This document shows, in pieces, positions 52,535 through 61,705 of a DNA stretch of 64,000 bases (the stretch's first letter is position 1; every line of letters starts with the position of its first letter). A program made the translations under genes and the position numbers. Below the pieces are notes generated by a model that was not told the origin of the DNA, ran no database searches, and saw nothing but the letters and a program-made list of their open reading frames with translations. The DNA lies in NCBI RefSeq assembly GCF_014196915.1, contig NZ_JACIEP010000011.1, positions 87,544 to 151,543 on the forward strand, in the 5' to 3' direction. Origin of the DNA: Dysgonomonas hofstadii (lineage in GTDB: Bacteria; Bacteroidota; Bacteroidia; Bacteroidales; Dysgonomonadaceae).

Positions 52535-53515
52535 ATGGAGTTCAGTACTAAGATAAATATCCCAAAATCAGATATAGATATATCCCACAAACACAGGGTG
52601 TTGATGTTTGGTTCGTGCTTTATCGAAAATATAGGGAAAATACTTGTCGATAATAAATTCAATGTAAATCTTAATCCTTTCGGTATTTTGTACAATCCTG
52701 CTTCAATTGCCCGCGCGTTGTATATGCTTTTAGATAATTATGAGTTTACAGAAAAAGATATTTTTGAACATAAAGGGCTTTTTAATAGCTTCTATCATCA
52801 TGGTAGTTTCTCCGATACAGATAAGGAGAACTATTTAAGTAAGATAAATCAAAGTACGAAGCAGGCGGTGGATGATTTGAAAAAATCAGATGTCCTTATT
52901 ATAACCCTTGGTACTTCTTACGTATTTCGCCATAAGGATAAAGATATTGTAGTAGGTAATTGTCATAAATTGCCTGCTGCTGATTTCATCAGGTACAGGC
53001 TCACTGTAAGTGAGATTGTTGATGAATGGACTGTTTTGATCAAACAGATAAGGCAGCAAAACCCCGAAGTTAAAATTATATTTACAGTGAGCCCTATCCG
53101 GCATATGAAAGATGGAGCACATGATAACCAGCTAAGTAAGTCAGTGCTCTTGCTGGCGGTCGATGAGCTTTGTAAAACAGATTACGGCTCCCTTTATTTC
53201 CCTTCTTATGAAATTGTATTGGACGAATTACGTGACTACCGCTTCTACAACGAAGATATGATTCATCCCAGTGATACCGCAATAAAATATATATGGGAGA
53301 GATTTTCAGATACTTATATCAGTCAGGAGACAAAATCTATCATAGATGAATGGAATAAAATCTATCTGGCGTTGAATCATCGTCCAATAAATTCTCAAGG
53401 TGATGAGTATAAGCATTTTTTAAGGCAAACTTTGTTAAAGCTTAAAGCATTCAAGGATAAATATCCATACATTTGTTGTGCGGAAGAAATATCCATATTA
53501 GAAAATAGATTGTAG
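52535..53515 (+). CDS. GSCFA domain protein
   Basis: A 326-residue cytoplasmic protein of the GSCFA family, named after its motif, seen here as FGSCFIENIGKILVDNKFNVNLNPFGILYNPASIARAL. A second block is IIFTVSPIRHMKDGAHDNQLSK, and HPSD near the C-terminus (MIHPSDTAIKYIWERF) suggests an SGNH-like hydrolase with Ser-His chemistry. In Bacteroidota it is commonly next to the MurF-Alr gene, as it is here with 10 bases between, so a role in peptidoglycan precursor metabolism is likely, but the reaction is unknown. Confidence 0.85.
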   Translation: MEFSTKINIPKSDIDISHKHRVLMFGSCFIENIGKILVDNKFNVNLNPFGILYNPASIARALYMLLDNYEFTEKDIFEHKGLFNSFYHHGSFSDTDKENYLSKINQSTKQAVDDLKKSDVLIITLGTSYVFRHKDKDIVVGNCHKLPAADFIRYRLTVSEIVDEWTVLIKQIRQQNPEVKIIFTVSPIRHMKDGAHDNQLSKSVLLLAVDELCKTDYGSLYFPSYEIVLDELRDYRFYNEDMIHPSDTAIKYIWERFSDTYISQETKSIIDEWNKIYLALNHRPINSQGDEYKHFLRQTLLKLKAFKDKYPYICCAEEISILENRL

Positions 53516-53525
53516 TGTTTTTGTA

Positions 53526-55994
53526 ATGAAATATTCTATACAGAAAATAGCCAGTATACTGGATGCAATGACTGCCGGTCTCGATGATTCGGAAATAAGT
53601 ATATTGCTGACAGATAGCCGGCAGGTATTTTTTCCTGCCGAAACATTGTTTTTTGCTTTGCCAACAAAGAATAATGACGGGCATAAATATGTGAGCGAGC
53701 TATACGAACTGGGTGTTCGCAATTTTGTCGTTTCACATTTGTCTCCCGAGTGGGACGAACTGAATGCCAATTTTCTTGTGGTAAGTAATACACTGGCAGC
53801 GCTGCAACGTATAGCGGCATATCATCGTTACCAGTTCGATATACCGGTTATAGGCATTACGGGAAGCAATGGGAAGACCGTGGTTAAAGAATGGTTGTAT
53901 CAGATACTCCATTACGACTTTAATATCACACATTCACCACGTAGTTACAATTCGCAGATAGGAGTACCCCTGTCGGTGTGGCAGATGGATGACCGCACTG
54001 AATTGGGCGTTTTTGAGGCCGGCATTTCTCAACCCGAAGAAATGTCGAAACTGGAAGCTGTGATCCGTCCGACAATCGGAATATTAACTAATATCGGTCA
54101 GGCACATCAGGAAGGCTTCAAATCGATGAAACAAAAATGCCTCGAAAAACTTGAACTCTTTATCAACTGTGATGTGATTATCTGCGAAGAAGAAAATGAG
54201 TTGATAGACGAATGCATGGAGATTGCCTGCCTGTCTCATAAACGTCTTACCTGGTCGCGGAAAGGTTCGCCCGAAAGCCCTTTATACGTTATGAAGGTGC
54301 ACAAGGGAGAGTTTAGTACTACTATTCAATATGCTCTGTTGGGAATGGTGTCCAAATTTACAATCCCTTTTACTGATGACGCTTCCATAGAAAACGCGAT
54401 ACATGTGCTGGCGACAGCCGTCTATCTGCATATCCCTATTGATGAGATAAATAAGCGGATGGAGACTTTAGAACCCGTGGCTATGCGCCTCGATGTCCGT
54501 CAGGGAAAGAATAACTGTGTGCTTATTAATGACTCCTACAACTCTGATATAAATTCATTAAATATAGCCCTGGACTTTTTAGCACAGCGGGCTACGATAA
54601 GCGACCGGAAGAAAGTTATTATTATATCGGATATACCTCAGTCGGGACTAAAGCTGAAAGAACTATACTATCTGGCATCTAATCTGATGATCAATAAAAA
54701 GATCGATTTGTTGATCGGCATCGGTAAGGAGATCTCGGCTCACAAAGATATGTTTAAAGGAATAGAAAGCCATTTCTTTAATGCGACAGAAGATTTTATC
54801 CATTCCAATATCTGGGGTAACTTTCAGGATATGTTTATTTTGCTCAAAGGAGCAAGGAGCTTTTCTTTCGAAAGTATAAACAAATTGTTGGAGGTAAAGA
54901 CTCATGAAACAGTTCTCGATATAGACTTGGATGCTATAGTTCACAACTATAAGTTCTATCGGTCGAACCTGAAGCCAAATACAAAGATGATTTGTATGGT
55001 AAAGGCCGATGGCTATGGTACCGGAGCTGCGGAAGTGGCAAAGACCTTGCAATATCACAAATGTGATTATCTGGCGGTAGCTGTGGCGGAAGAAGGTGTT
55101 TTCCTGAGAAAACAAGGGATAAAGGTTCCTATAATCGTATTGAATTCTGAAGTTGGTGGCTTCGAAGAACTAGCCACTTATTCACTTGAACCGGAAGTCT
55201 ATAATTTCAGGATACTCGATGCCTTTATTAAGGAAGCCAAGTTGCAGGGGATTACCAATTATCCGATACATCTGAAGATAGATACAGGAATGCATCGTCT
55301 CGGCTTTACAGAAGAAGATGTCCCTGAACTAATGAGCCGTATACAGAATCAAACAGGAGTGCGCATCCAGTCGGTATTTTCACATCTGGCCGCCAGCGAG
55401 AGCTGGAACTTCGATGAGTTTACGCTGGAGCAAATAAAAACATTTAAAAAAATAGCAAAGGTAATAGAGCAGAATTGTCATTATCCAATAATGAAACATA
55501 TTCTCAATTCGGCGGGGATAGAACGTTTCCCCGAAGAGCAGATGGATATGGTGCGTCTGGGGATAAGCCTTTACGGGGTCAGCGCCAGCGGTCTCGAAGG
55601 ATTGAGGAATGTTTGCACTCTAAAAACAACCGTTCTGCAAATAAAGCATATAAAAGCCGGAGAAACGGTAGGCTATGGGCGTAAAGGCCATTTCGACCAT
55701 GATGCCACAATTGCTACTATTCGCATTGGATATGCCGACGGGCTTAGCCGCCAGTTTGGCAATGGAGTGGGGAATGTTGTGGTAAATGGCCATACAGTAC
55801 CTATTGTCGGCAATATTTGTATGGACCTGACAATGATAGATGTGAGTGGCATAGATGTAAAGGAAGGTGATTCGGTTATTATTTTCGGAGAAAACCCGTC
55901 TGTTATAGATCTCGCTAAACAAATCGGTACAATCCCTTACGAAATACTCACTTCCATATCGAACCGCGTGAAGCATATATATTACAAAGAGTAG
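53526..55994 (+). CDS. Bifunctional MurF ligase/alanine racemase
   Basis: An 822-residue fusion. The first about 450 residues are MurF, which joins D-Ala-D-Ala to UDP-MurNAc-tripeptide; its ATP loop is GSNGKT at 113-118 and it has a complete Mur ligase central domain with INDSYNSDINSL. The rest is alanine racemase, with the PLP lysine K493 in ICMVKADGYGTG and the C-terminal IRIGYADGLSR and VGNICMDLTMIDVSG blocks. The fusion makes its own D-alanine for the ligase and is standard in Bacteroidota. It is co-transcribed with the GSCFA gene and ends at a strong terminator. Confidence 0.95.
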   Translation: MKYSIQKIASILDAMTAGLDDSEISILLTDSRQVFFPAETLFFALPTKNNDGHKYVSELYELGVRNFVVSHLSPEWDELNANFLVVSNTLAALQRIAAYHRYQFDIPVIGITGSNGKTVVKEWLYQILHYDFNITHSPRSYNSQIGVPLSVWQMDDRTELGVFEAGISQPEEMSKLEAVIRPTIGILTNIGQAHQEGFKSMKQKCLEKLELFINCDVIICEEENELIDECMEIACLSHKRLTWSRKGSPESPLYVMKVHKGEFSTTIQYALLGMVSKFTIPFTDDASIENAIHVLATAVYLHIPIDEINKRMETLEPVAMRLDVRQGKNNCVLINDSYNSDINSLNIALDFLAQRATISDRKKVIIISDIPQSGLKLKELYYLASNLMINKKIDLLIGIGKEISAHKDMFKGIESHFFNATEDFIHSNIWGNFQDMFILLKGARSFSFESINKLLEVKTHETVLDIDLDAIVHNYKFYRSNLKPNTKMICMVKADGYGTGAAEVAKTLQYHKCDYLAVAVAEEGVFLRKQGIKVPIIVLNSEVGGFEELATYSLEPEVYNFRILDAFIKEAKLQGITNYPIHLKIDTGMHRLGFTEEDVPELMSRIQNQTGVRIQSVFSHLAASESWNFDEFTLEQIKTFKKIAKVIEQNCHYPIMKHILNSAGIERFPEEQMDMVRLGISLYGVSASGLEGLRNVCTLKTTVLQIKHIKAGETVGYGRKGHFDHDATIATIRIGYADGLSRQFGNGVGNVVVNGHTVPIVGNICMDLTMIDVSGIDVKEGDSVIIFGENPSVIDLAKQIGTIPYEILTSISNRVKHIYYKE

Positions 55995-56021
55995 TTCTTT
56001 TTTATTATTTACTTAACTGAA

Positions 56022-56077
56022 TATTCACCTCTGAATAAAGGATTAAATAAACCTTATTCAGAGGTGAACCTTTTTTA
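56022..56077 (+). terminator. Strong Rho-independent terminator of the MurF-Alr gene
   Basis: TTCACCTCTGAATAAGG-type arms (about 17 pairs, 56024-56041 and 56052-56068) are followed by T6. Confidence 0.93.
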
Positions 56078-56116
56078 CTACTGAATGTTAAATTATTATG
56101 AAAATGAACATGGATA

Positions 56117-56147
56117 TTTCATATTAGTAAAAAGTATCTTATTTTTG
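56117..56147 (+). promoter_or_regulatory. Promoter of the efflux operon (TTTC - 19 - TATTTTTG)
   Basis: TTTC at 56117-56120 and TATTTTTG at 56140-56147 are spaced by 19 bases. It is 55 bases before the TolC-like start and after the strong terminator. Confidence 0.65.
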
Positions 56148-56201
56148 CGGTGTGAAATATAGTTGCATAGGCAATCAAATTAAAGTTAATAACTTAACAA
56201 T

Positions 56202-57596
56202 ATGATAAAAAGGTACTCCGGCATTCTTCTTTTTTTTATTCTGCTATGTAGTACACCCGCTGTTGCGCAACAGTTGCTGACACTAGAAGAGTGCCGGCGG
56301 CTGGCAATAGAGAATAACAAGTCTCTCAAGATTGCGACAGAGCAGGAGCGGATCGCGTATTATAATAAGAAGGATGCTTTAAGTAAATTCTTCCCCGAAA
56401 TACAATTTGTCGGGGCCTATCTACACAATCAGAAGAATCTGCATCTGATATCTTCTTCTACTATTGCCGCCATTCCATCCGAACTTACAATTCCTCTGCC
56501 AAGCGGAAATGTTTCCTTGCCACTCGGCGATGTTAAAGATGGTCTCTATGATTTGGGAACACTGGATATCAGAAATGTATGGGTAGGGGGTTTCAATCTC
56601 ACTCAGCCAATATTTATGGGAGGTAAGATTGTTGCATACAATGATCTTCGTAGTTATGCCCAGGAACTGGCCAAAACAATGAAAGAAACCCAGATGACAG
56701 ATGTAATAATTGAGGTTGACAATGCCTATTGGCAGGTAGTATCTGTGGCAAGTAAGAAAAAACTGGCAGAATCGTATGTGCATTTGATGCAAAAAATGGA
56801 TTCGGATATTTCGGCGATGGAAGAAGAGGGTGTTGCAACTAAGGCAGACCGCCTTTCGGTAAGTGTAAAACTGAACGAAGCCGAGATGACATTGACTAAG
56901 GCCGAAAATGGATTGAGTCTGGCGAAAATGCTCTTGTCGCAAATATGCGGGCTTGAAATAAGTGATGCTATAACATTGAAGGACGAGAATGTCGAAGATA
57001 TCCCTCTTTCATACGAGGCTGCTGTTGTTCCAAATATTGATGAGGCACTGACAAACAGGACAGAAGTCAGGAGTCTCGAACTGGCAACAAAAATATATCA
57101 GAAACAAGAAAAGATCGCATTGGCTGATTTTATGCCGAATGTTGCATTGACTGCAAATTACCTGTGGACAAACCCCAGCTCATTTGACGGACTGGAAAAG
57201 AAATTTGGGGGAATGTGGAATGTCGGCGTGATGGTAAAAGTTCCGTTAAATTTTTTCTCCAGTTCTGCGAAATTAAATGCAGCCAAGGCGGAAACCCGTA
57301 TTAAACAATATGAGTTGGCAGATGCAAAAGAAAAAATCACATTACAGATAAATCAATCCAATTACAAACTAAATGAAGCTTATAAAAAACTGAACTCGGC
57401 AAAGAGAAATTCAGAAAAAGCAGATGAGAATTTGCGTTATGCAAATGCTGGGTTCGAAGAGGGCGTTATTGCAGCTTCGGACGCTATGGCAGCCCATACC
57501 GCATGGATGTCGGCTCATTCAGAATTGATAGAGGCTCAGATAGATGTCGTTCTTTGTCAAATTTATCTGAACAAAGCATTAGGTCGTAAATTATAG
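56202..57596 (+). CDS. TolC family outer-membrane efflux protein
   Basis: A 464-residue protein with a signal peptide (residues 1-23, ending AVAQQ). The mature part begins with LTLEECRRLAIENNKSLKIATEQERIAYYNKKDALSKFFPEIQFVGAYLHN, as in TolC/OEP proteins, and has two long helical repeats and beta-barrel strands (LTANYLWTNPSS). It would form the outer-membrane channel of a tripartite exporter with the HlyD-type adaptor and the two ABC-2 permeases downstream. No lipobox is present. It is the first gene of the operon. Confidence 0.9.
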   Translation: MIKRYSGILLFFILLCSTPAVAQQLLTLEECRRLAIENNKSLKIATEQERIAYYNKKDALSKFFPEIQFVGAYLHNQKNLHLISSSTIAAIPSELTIPLPSGNVSLPLGDVKDGLYDLGTLDIRNVWVGGFNLTQPIFMGGKIVAYNDLRSYAQELAKTMKETQMTDVIIEVDNAYWQVVSVASKKKLAESYVHLMQKMDSDISAMEEEGVATKADRLSVSVKLNEAEMTLTKAENGLSLAKMLLSQICGLEISDAITLKDENVEDIPLSYEAAVVPNIDEALTNRTEVRSLELATKIYQKQEKIALADFMPNVALTANYLWTNPSSFDGLEKKFGGMWNVGVMVKVPLNFFSSSAKLNAAKAETRIKQYELADAKEKITLQINQSNYKLNEAYKKLNSAKRNSEKADENLRYANAGFEEGVIAASDAMAAHTAWMSAHSELIEAQIDVVLCQIYLNKALGRKL

Positions 57597-57694
57597 CCCC
57601 CTGTCCCCCAAGGGGGAAATTGAGTGAAGGAATTATGTATAAAATAAATAAAATACTCTCGATAAAGCCTCCCTTTGGGGAGGTTGGAGGGGCC
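57596..57694. repeat. Palindromic REP-like repeat between efflux genes
   Basis: Two G/C-run modules face each other: GCCCCCTGTCCCCCAAGGGGGA (57596-57617 region) and, inverted, CCTCCCTTTGGGGAGGTTGG. Each is a hairpin (CCCCC-AA-GGGGG at 57605-57616; CCTCCC-TTT-GGGGAGG at 57668-57683) and the two pair with each other. Such units are frequent between genes in Bacteroidota. It lies in the 111-base gap before the adaptor gene. Confidence 0.7.
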
Positions 57695-57707
57695 AATTAA
57701 AAAAAAT

Positions 57708-58700
57708 ATGGATACAGAAAATAAAAAGTCGGGTTCAAAGTTAATCCCAATCTTGATTTTTGCTGCAGTTATTATAGTTGTGGGGCTCTATGGCTTCTTT
57801 TTCCTGAATCAGGAAGATAATATCATTCAGGGAGAAGCCGATGTTACTGAGGTTCGTATATCCAGTAAGGTGCCTGGCCGTATAGAACGGTATCTGGTAG
57901 AAGAGGGCAGTTATGTGAAAAAGGGCGATACGCTGGCTGTGCTTAGTATCCCCGATGTGGAAGCCAAACTGGCCCAGGCCACTGCCGCCGAGCAAGGAGC
58001 TGCCGCCCAGAACCAGAAAGCTATAAAAGGAGCCCGTGTAGAACAGATACAGGGAGCTTTTGAGATGTGGCAGAAAGCAAAAGTAGGGGTAGATATAGCT
58101 CAAAAATCTTTCACCCGTGTACAGAATCTTTTTGATAAAGGAGTTGTTACAGCTCAGAAGCGGGATGAAGTACAAGCTCAACTTGATGCTGCTATTGCAA
58201 CGGAGAAGGCGGCGAAATCTCAATACGATATGGCTGTGAACGGAGCCGAACGTGAGGACAGGGAAGCTGCGCTGGCTATGTTGCAAAGGGCTAAAGGGGC
58301 TGTTGCGGAAGTAGAATCATATATAGCCGAAAGTTATCTGATATCTCCGATCGACGGAAAAATATCGGAGAAGTTTCCGAATGAAGGAGAACTAGTCGGC
58401 TCGGGTGCGCCTATAATGAATGTGGCAAAGCTGGATGATAAATGGGGCTCTTTCAACATTCGTGAAGACAGGTTGAAGAACTATAAAGATATAGGTACTA
58501 CCTTCAAGGCTTATGTGCCTGCACTGGATCAGGAGGTGGAGATGACTGTTTATTATGTCAAAGATCTTGGTTCGTACGCTGCATGGAAGGCAACTAAGAT
58601 CACAGGCCAGTACGACCGCAAGACCTTTGAAGTAAAAGCCCGTTTTAAGGATGCGTCAGTGGATGTGCTTCCGGGGATGTCACTTATAGTGAAAGAGTAA
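57708..58700 (+). CDS. HlyD family membrane-fusion (adaptor) protein
   Basis: A 330-residue protein with one N-terminal membrane anchor (residues 10-32) and no signal peptidase site. The barrel-sandwich/lipoyl halves are GRIERYLVEEGSYVKKGDTLAVL and SYLISPIDGKISEKFPNEGELVGSG, with a coiled-coil hairpin between. This is the periplasmic adaptor linking the TolC-like channel to the inner-membrane permeases. The ATG at 57708 is the first after the palindromic repeat; a longer reading would translate the repeat. Confidence 0.9.
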   Translation: MDTENKKSGSKLIPILIFAAVIIVVGLYGFFFLNQEDNIIQGEADVTEVRISSKVPGRIERYLVEEGSYVKKGDTLAVLSIPDVEAKLAQATAAEQGAAAQNQKAIKGARVEQIQGAFEMWQKAKVGVDIAQKSFTRVQNLFDKGVVTAQKRDEVQAQLDAAIATEKAAKSQYDMAVNGAEREDREAALAMLQRAKGAVAEVESYIAESYLISPIDGKISEKFPNEGELVGSGAPIMNVAKLDDKWGSFNIREDRLKNYKDIGTTFKAYVPALDQEVEMTVYYVKDLGSYAAWKATKITGQYDRKTFEVKARFKDASVDVLPGMSLIVKE

Positions 58701-58722
58701 TTTAATTGCATAATTTATAAAG

Positions 58723-58903
58723 AACTTTATCTATGTATGGAAAGAGTTATAAATTATGAGTTATAAGTTATGAGATATTATTCGACAAGGCAAAGCGGAG
58801 TTAATGAAGTATTCAAAAATATACTGCTTTTATTTTTGCGACTTTGCGAGGGATTCCAGGCAAATAAAAAATTGAAATATACGTCAACTTTGTCAACTTT
58901 TAA
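58723..58903 (+). repeat. Modular intergenic repeat, copy C
   Basis: It shares AACTTTATCTATGTATG (58723-58739) and CGTCAACTTTGTCAACTTTT (58882-58901) with copy A, but has a different middle and lacks the GATCCTTCGTTCCTCAG module. It fills the gap between the adaptor and the first permease gene, ending 20 bases before the ATG. Confidence 0.7.
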
Positions 58904-58922
58904 CAATCGCTATACACAATAA

Positions 58923-60092
58923 ATGGATTACGGAACAGGCATATTAGCTATATTTAAAAGAGAATGGATGCGTATAATCTCCTCAAAAATATGTATTTGG
59001 GGGATATTTGTTACGCCTTTATTGTCTATGATCATTTTGGTGTGGATGATGGATAGCGGACTGCCATCCCGTATTCCCATTGCTGTGGTCGATCTGGATA
59101 ATACTGCTACTTCACGTACATTGATCCGTCAGCTGGATGCTTTCGAAAAAACAGATGTGAAATATAAAAGCCTGTCATTTAAAGAAGCCCGCGAGATGAT
59201 GGAACGTATGGAGGTATATGCTGTTCTTACTATACCCAAAGATTTTTCGAAAGACGCAGTATCGGGTAGCCGTCCTAAACTTGTATATTATACGAATAAT
59301 GCATTCCTGATATCCGGCTCGCTTCTGTTTCAGGACCTGAAGACAGTGACTACGCTGGCTTCTGCGGCAGTGGGGTTGCAGACGGCCGAAGCTAAAGGAT
59401 TTACCGAAAATCAGATAATGCCTATCCTGCAACCGATCACCATAGATTCGCATCCTATAGGCAACCCGTGGCTGAATTATTCGGTATATCTCAATAATGT
59501 GATATTACCCGGTATATTGCAGCTTATAATATTACTGTTTACAGTATCGGCACTTGGTTCCGAAATTAAATCGGGTACAGGGCGCAGGTTGCTGGCGATG
59601 GGAAATGATTCCATATTAAAAGTTATAATAGGGAAATTGGCGCCATATACAATTGTATATACAGGTATAGCCCTGTTCTTTATGTCAATAATGTATTACT
59701 ATAATCAATTCCCTTTACACAGCGGATTTTGGCCTATGTTTCTCAATTATCTCTGTCTGATCCTTGCTGCGCAGGGTGGAGGAGTCATTTTAATGGGGAT
59801 ATTCCGCAATTACAGGCTTGCGCTTAGTATTGGCAGCCTTATCGGGATGATTTCATTTTCTATAACAGGGTTCTCATTCTCAACATTGGCTATGGATGGT
59901 AGTCTGAACGCAGTGAGTAATTTCTTCCCTTTACGTCACTTCTTCCTTATCTATGTCGATCAGGCATTGAACGGAATACATTTCGGATACTCCATGTACC
60001 GGTATGCGGCGTTACTGGCGTTTGTCCTGTTGTCTATGTTCTTTTTCGGTGTAGTGAAAAGACTGTTGAGGGATAATGTGTATGAATCATAA
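58923..60092 (+). CDS. ABC-2 type permease (first of two)
   Basis: A 389-residue inner-membrane protein with the ABC-2 layout: one N-terminal segment, a large periplasmic domain (about residues 45-170, IPIAVVDLDNTATSRTLIRQLDAF) and five C-terminal segments (from NVILPGILQLIILLFTVSALGSEIKSGTGRRLL). It resembles YhhJ/YbhR-type exporters that work with HlyD-like adaptors. It forms a pair with the next gene (17 bases between). No ATP-binding subunit is in the operon. Confidence 0.87.
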   Translation: MDYGTGILAIFKREWMRIISSKICIWGIFVTPLLSMIILVWMMDSGLPSRIPIAVVDLDNTATSRTLIRQLDAFEKTDVKYKSLSFKEAREMMERMEVYAVLTIPKDFSKDAVSGSRPKLVYYTNNAFLISGSLLFQDLKTVTTLASAAVGLQTAEAKGFTENQIMPILQPITIDSHPIGNPWLNYSVYLNNVILPGILQLIILLFTVSALGSEIKSGTGRRLLAMGNDSILKVIIGKLAPYTIVYTGIALFFMSIMYYYNQFPLHSGFWPMFLNYLCLILAAQGGGVILMGIFRNYRLALSIGSLIGMISFSITGFSFSTLAMDGSLNAVSNFFPLRHFFLIYVDQALNGIHFGYSMYRYAALLAFVLLSMFFFGVVKRLLRDNVYES

Positions 60093-60109
60093 AATGGGGT
60101 TATAACAGC

Positions 60110-61312
60110 ATGAAAAAGCTTTTACTCGATATATATTATGTGTGGATAAACGAACTGAAACTCGTTTTTCGCGACGAGGCTGTCATTCTTCTGTTCTTTG
60201 TCGTGCCGTTTGCTTATCCTATTGTCTATAGCTTTATATATAATAATGAAACAGCCCACGAAGTAAAAGTTGTTGTGGTAGATGATTCGCATTCGGCTTT
60301 ATCCCGTGAATTTAAACGGAAAGTAGATGCTACGGCCGATGTCAGTGTGATCGGATATGCTACCGATATGGAAGAAGCCCGTGAAGCAATGAGAAGAAAA
60401 GAGGCTTACGGCATCATGTATATCCCTGCCGATTTCAGCCGGAAGATAAATACACAACAACAAACATCGGTGAGTGTATATGCCGATATGAGCAGCCTTT
60501 TGTTCTATAAGGCCATGCTTTTAAGTGCGACGGAGGTGTCTCTGGATATGGGAGCCGATATCCGTGTCGCAGAAACAGGAGGAGGAAGCCAGGAACAGGA
60601 TGCGACCGTACGGCAGACTGTAGAAAGTCAGTGGATTACGTTGTATAATCCTCAGAACGGGTTTGCCAGTTTCCTTGTGCCTGCTATATTAATACTGATA
60701 ATACAACAAACCCTGTTGCTGGGAATTGCTACCATTGTAGGCACTCACAACGATAAGAAACGTTTTACAGTGGCGTCGCATACGGCGGACGGGAAAAATG
60801 TAGGTGCGGTCAAACTGACTATCGGAAAAGCATTTTGTTATGCCTCGTTATACATGTTGATCTCGGTCTGGGTATTGAGGGTTATACCATATCTGTTTAA
60901 ATTTCCGCAGATTGGCGATCCGTTGACCATAGGGGCATTCCTTATGCCATATTTGCTGGCCGCTACATTCTTTGGTATGACCTTATCTTATTTCTGTTCG
61001 CAGCGAGAGTTTGGTATGCCTTTGTTCGTATTTACCAGTGTGATATTTATTTTTATTTCGGGTATCTCGTGGCCATGGACAGCTATTCCCGAGCCGATAA
61101 AGGCAATTGCTAATATAATTCCGTCTACTCCGGGTATACACGGGTTCATAAAGATAAATACAATGGGAGCGACGCTTATTGAGGTCTGGCCTGAATATAT
61201 AATGCTATGGATACATGCGTTGGCGTATTGCATTACGGCCGTATTGATGTACCGGTGGTGGATACAGAATTACGACCCTAAGTATAAGGGTATGCTGAAA
61301 GTGAAAGGTTAA
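60110..61312 (+). CDS. ABC-2 type permease (second of two)
   Basis: A 400-residue inner-membrane protein with the same layout as the gene before it: LFFVVPFAYPIVYSFIYNNETAHEVKVVVVDDSHSALSREFKRKVDA, then C-terminal segments including QTLLLGIATIVGTHNDKKRFTV and GISWPWTAIPEPIKAIANIIPSTPG. The latter is typical of the ABC-2 family end. The pair probably forms a heterodimer driving efflux through the adaptor and TolC channel. Its stop is shared with that of the convergent gene (TTAA at 61309-61312). Confidence 0.87.
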   Translation: MKKLLLDIYYVWINELKLVFRDEAVILLFFVVPFAYPIVYSFIYNNETAHEVKVVVVDDSHSALSREFKRKVDATADVSVIGYATDMEEAREAMRRKEAYGIMYIPADFSRKINTQQQTSVSVYADMSSLLFYKAMLLSATEVSLDMGADIRVAETGGGSQEQDATVRQTVESQWITLYNPQNGFASFLVPAILILIIQQTLLLGIATIVGTHNDKKRFTVASHTADGKNVGAVKLTIGKAFCYASLYMLISVWVLRVIPYLFKFPQIGDPLTIGAFLMPYLLAATFFGMTLSYFCSQREFGMPLFVFTSVIFIFISGISWPWTAIPEPIKAIANIIPSTPGIHGFIKINTMGATLIEVWPEYIMLWIHALAYCITAVLMYRWWIQNYDPKYKGMLKVKG

Positions 61313-61611
61313 CCACCCTTCTTTTTGAAGAAATCGGTTATCTTTTCATATATTCTTACCATGCGCAAAGTCGATTCGGGTATTTCATAATCTTCTTTCC
61401 TGGCAAACCCACCCTCGATAAGGAATTCGATGGCACGCATGGCATCTTCTTCCCTGACCTGAAGTTTTATCCCTCCCATAGCATAAGGGTGCACCTGATT
61501 GATAAGTTCATCTTTAAGGTAGCAAAATATATCGTAGCTTTCCAGATAGGTTTTTGCAACGGCAAGCTCTCCGGGTATGTTTGAAGTCTTAATTGTTACA
61601 AGGTCATTCAT
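61309..61611 (-). CDS. DUF2007-like small protein
   Basis: A 100-residue cytoplasmic protein starting MNDLVTIKTSNIPGELAVAKTYLESYDIFCYLKDELINQVHPYAMGGIKLQVREEDAMRAIEFL, which is a typical DUF2007 pattern (putative signal-transducing protein). The C-terminus is lysine-rich. The ATG at 61611 is chosen; an upstream frame is unlikely because it runs into the terminator hairpin. It overlaps the convergent permease by four bases. Confidence 0.72.
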   Translation of the reverse strand: MNDLVTIKTSNIPGELAVAKTYLESYDIFCYLKDELINQVHPYAMGGIKLQVREEDAMRAIEFLIEGGFARKEDYEIPESTLRMVRIYEKITDFFKKKGG

Positions 61612-61648
61612 AATGGCATTTATTTTTATTCGGTTTATTATATAAAGA

Positions 61649-61692
61649 TAAAAAAATATGCTGAACCAAATGTGGACCAGCATATTCTTTTT
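61649..61692 (-). terminator. Rho-independent terminator of the acyl-CoA synthetase gene
   Basis: On the minus strand AATATGCTG (61686-61678) pairs with CAGCATATT (61663-61655), with extra CCA/TGG pairing in the loop, and is followed by T6. It separates this gene from the DUF2007-like gene. Confidence 0.88.
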
Positions 61693-61705
61693 GGTACTGA
61701 GTATA

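Noticed and set aside
57675..57707. N-terminal extension of the HlyD-type adaptor
   Set aside because: It translates the palindromic repeat; the ATG at 57708 gives the usual short cytoplasmic tail and anchor.
58923..61312. Idea that the Wzt-like ATPase at 49005 drives the ABC-2 permease pair
   Set aside because: That ATPase has a glycan-recognition C-domain and is separated by an operon boundary with terminator and promoter, while the permeases belong to a drug-type efflux operon.
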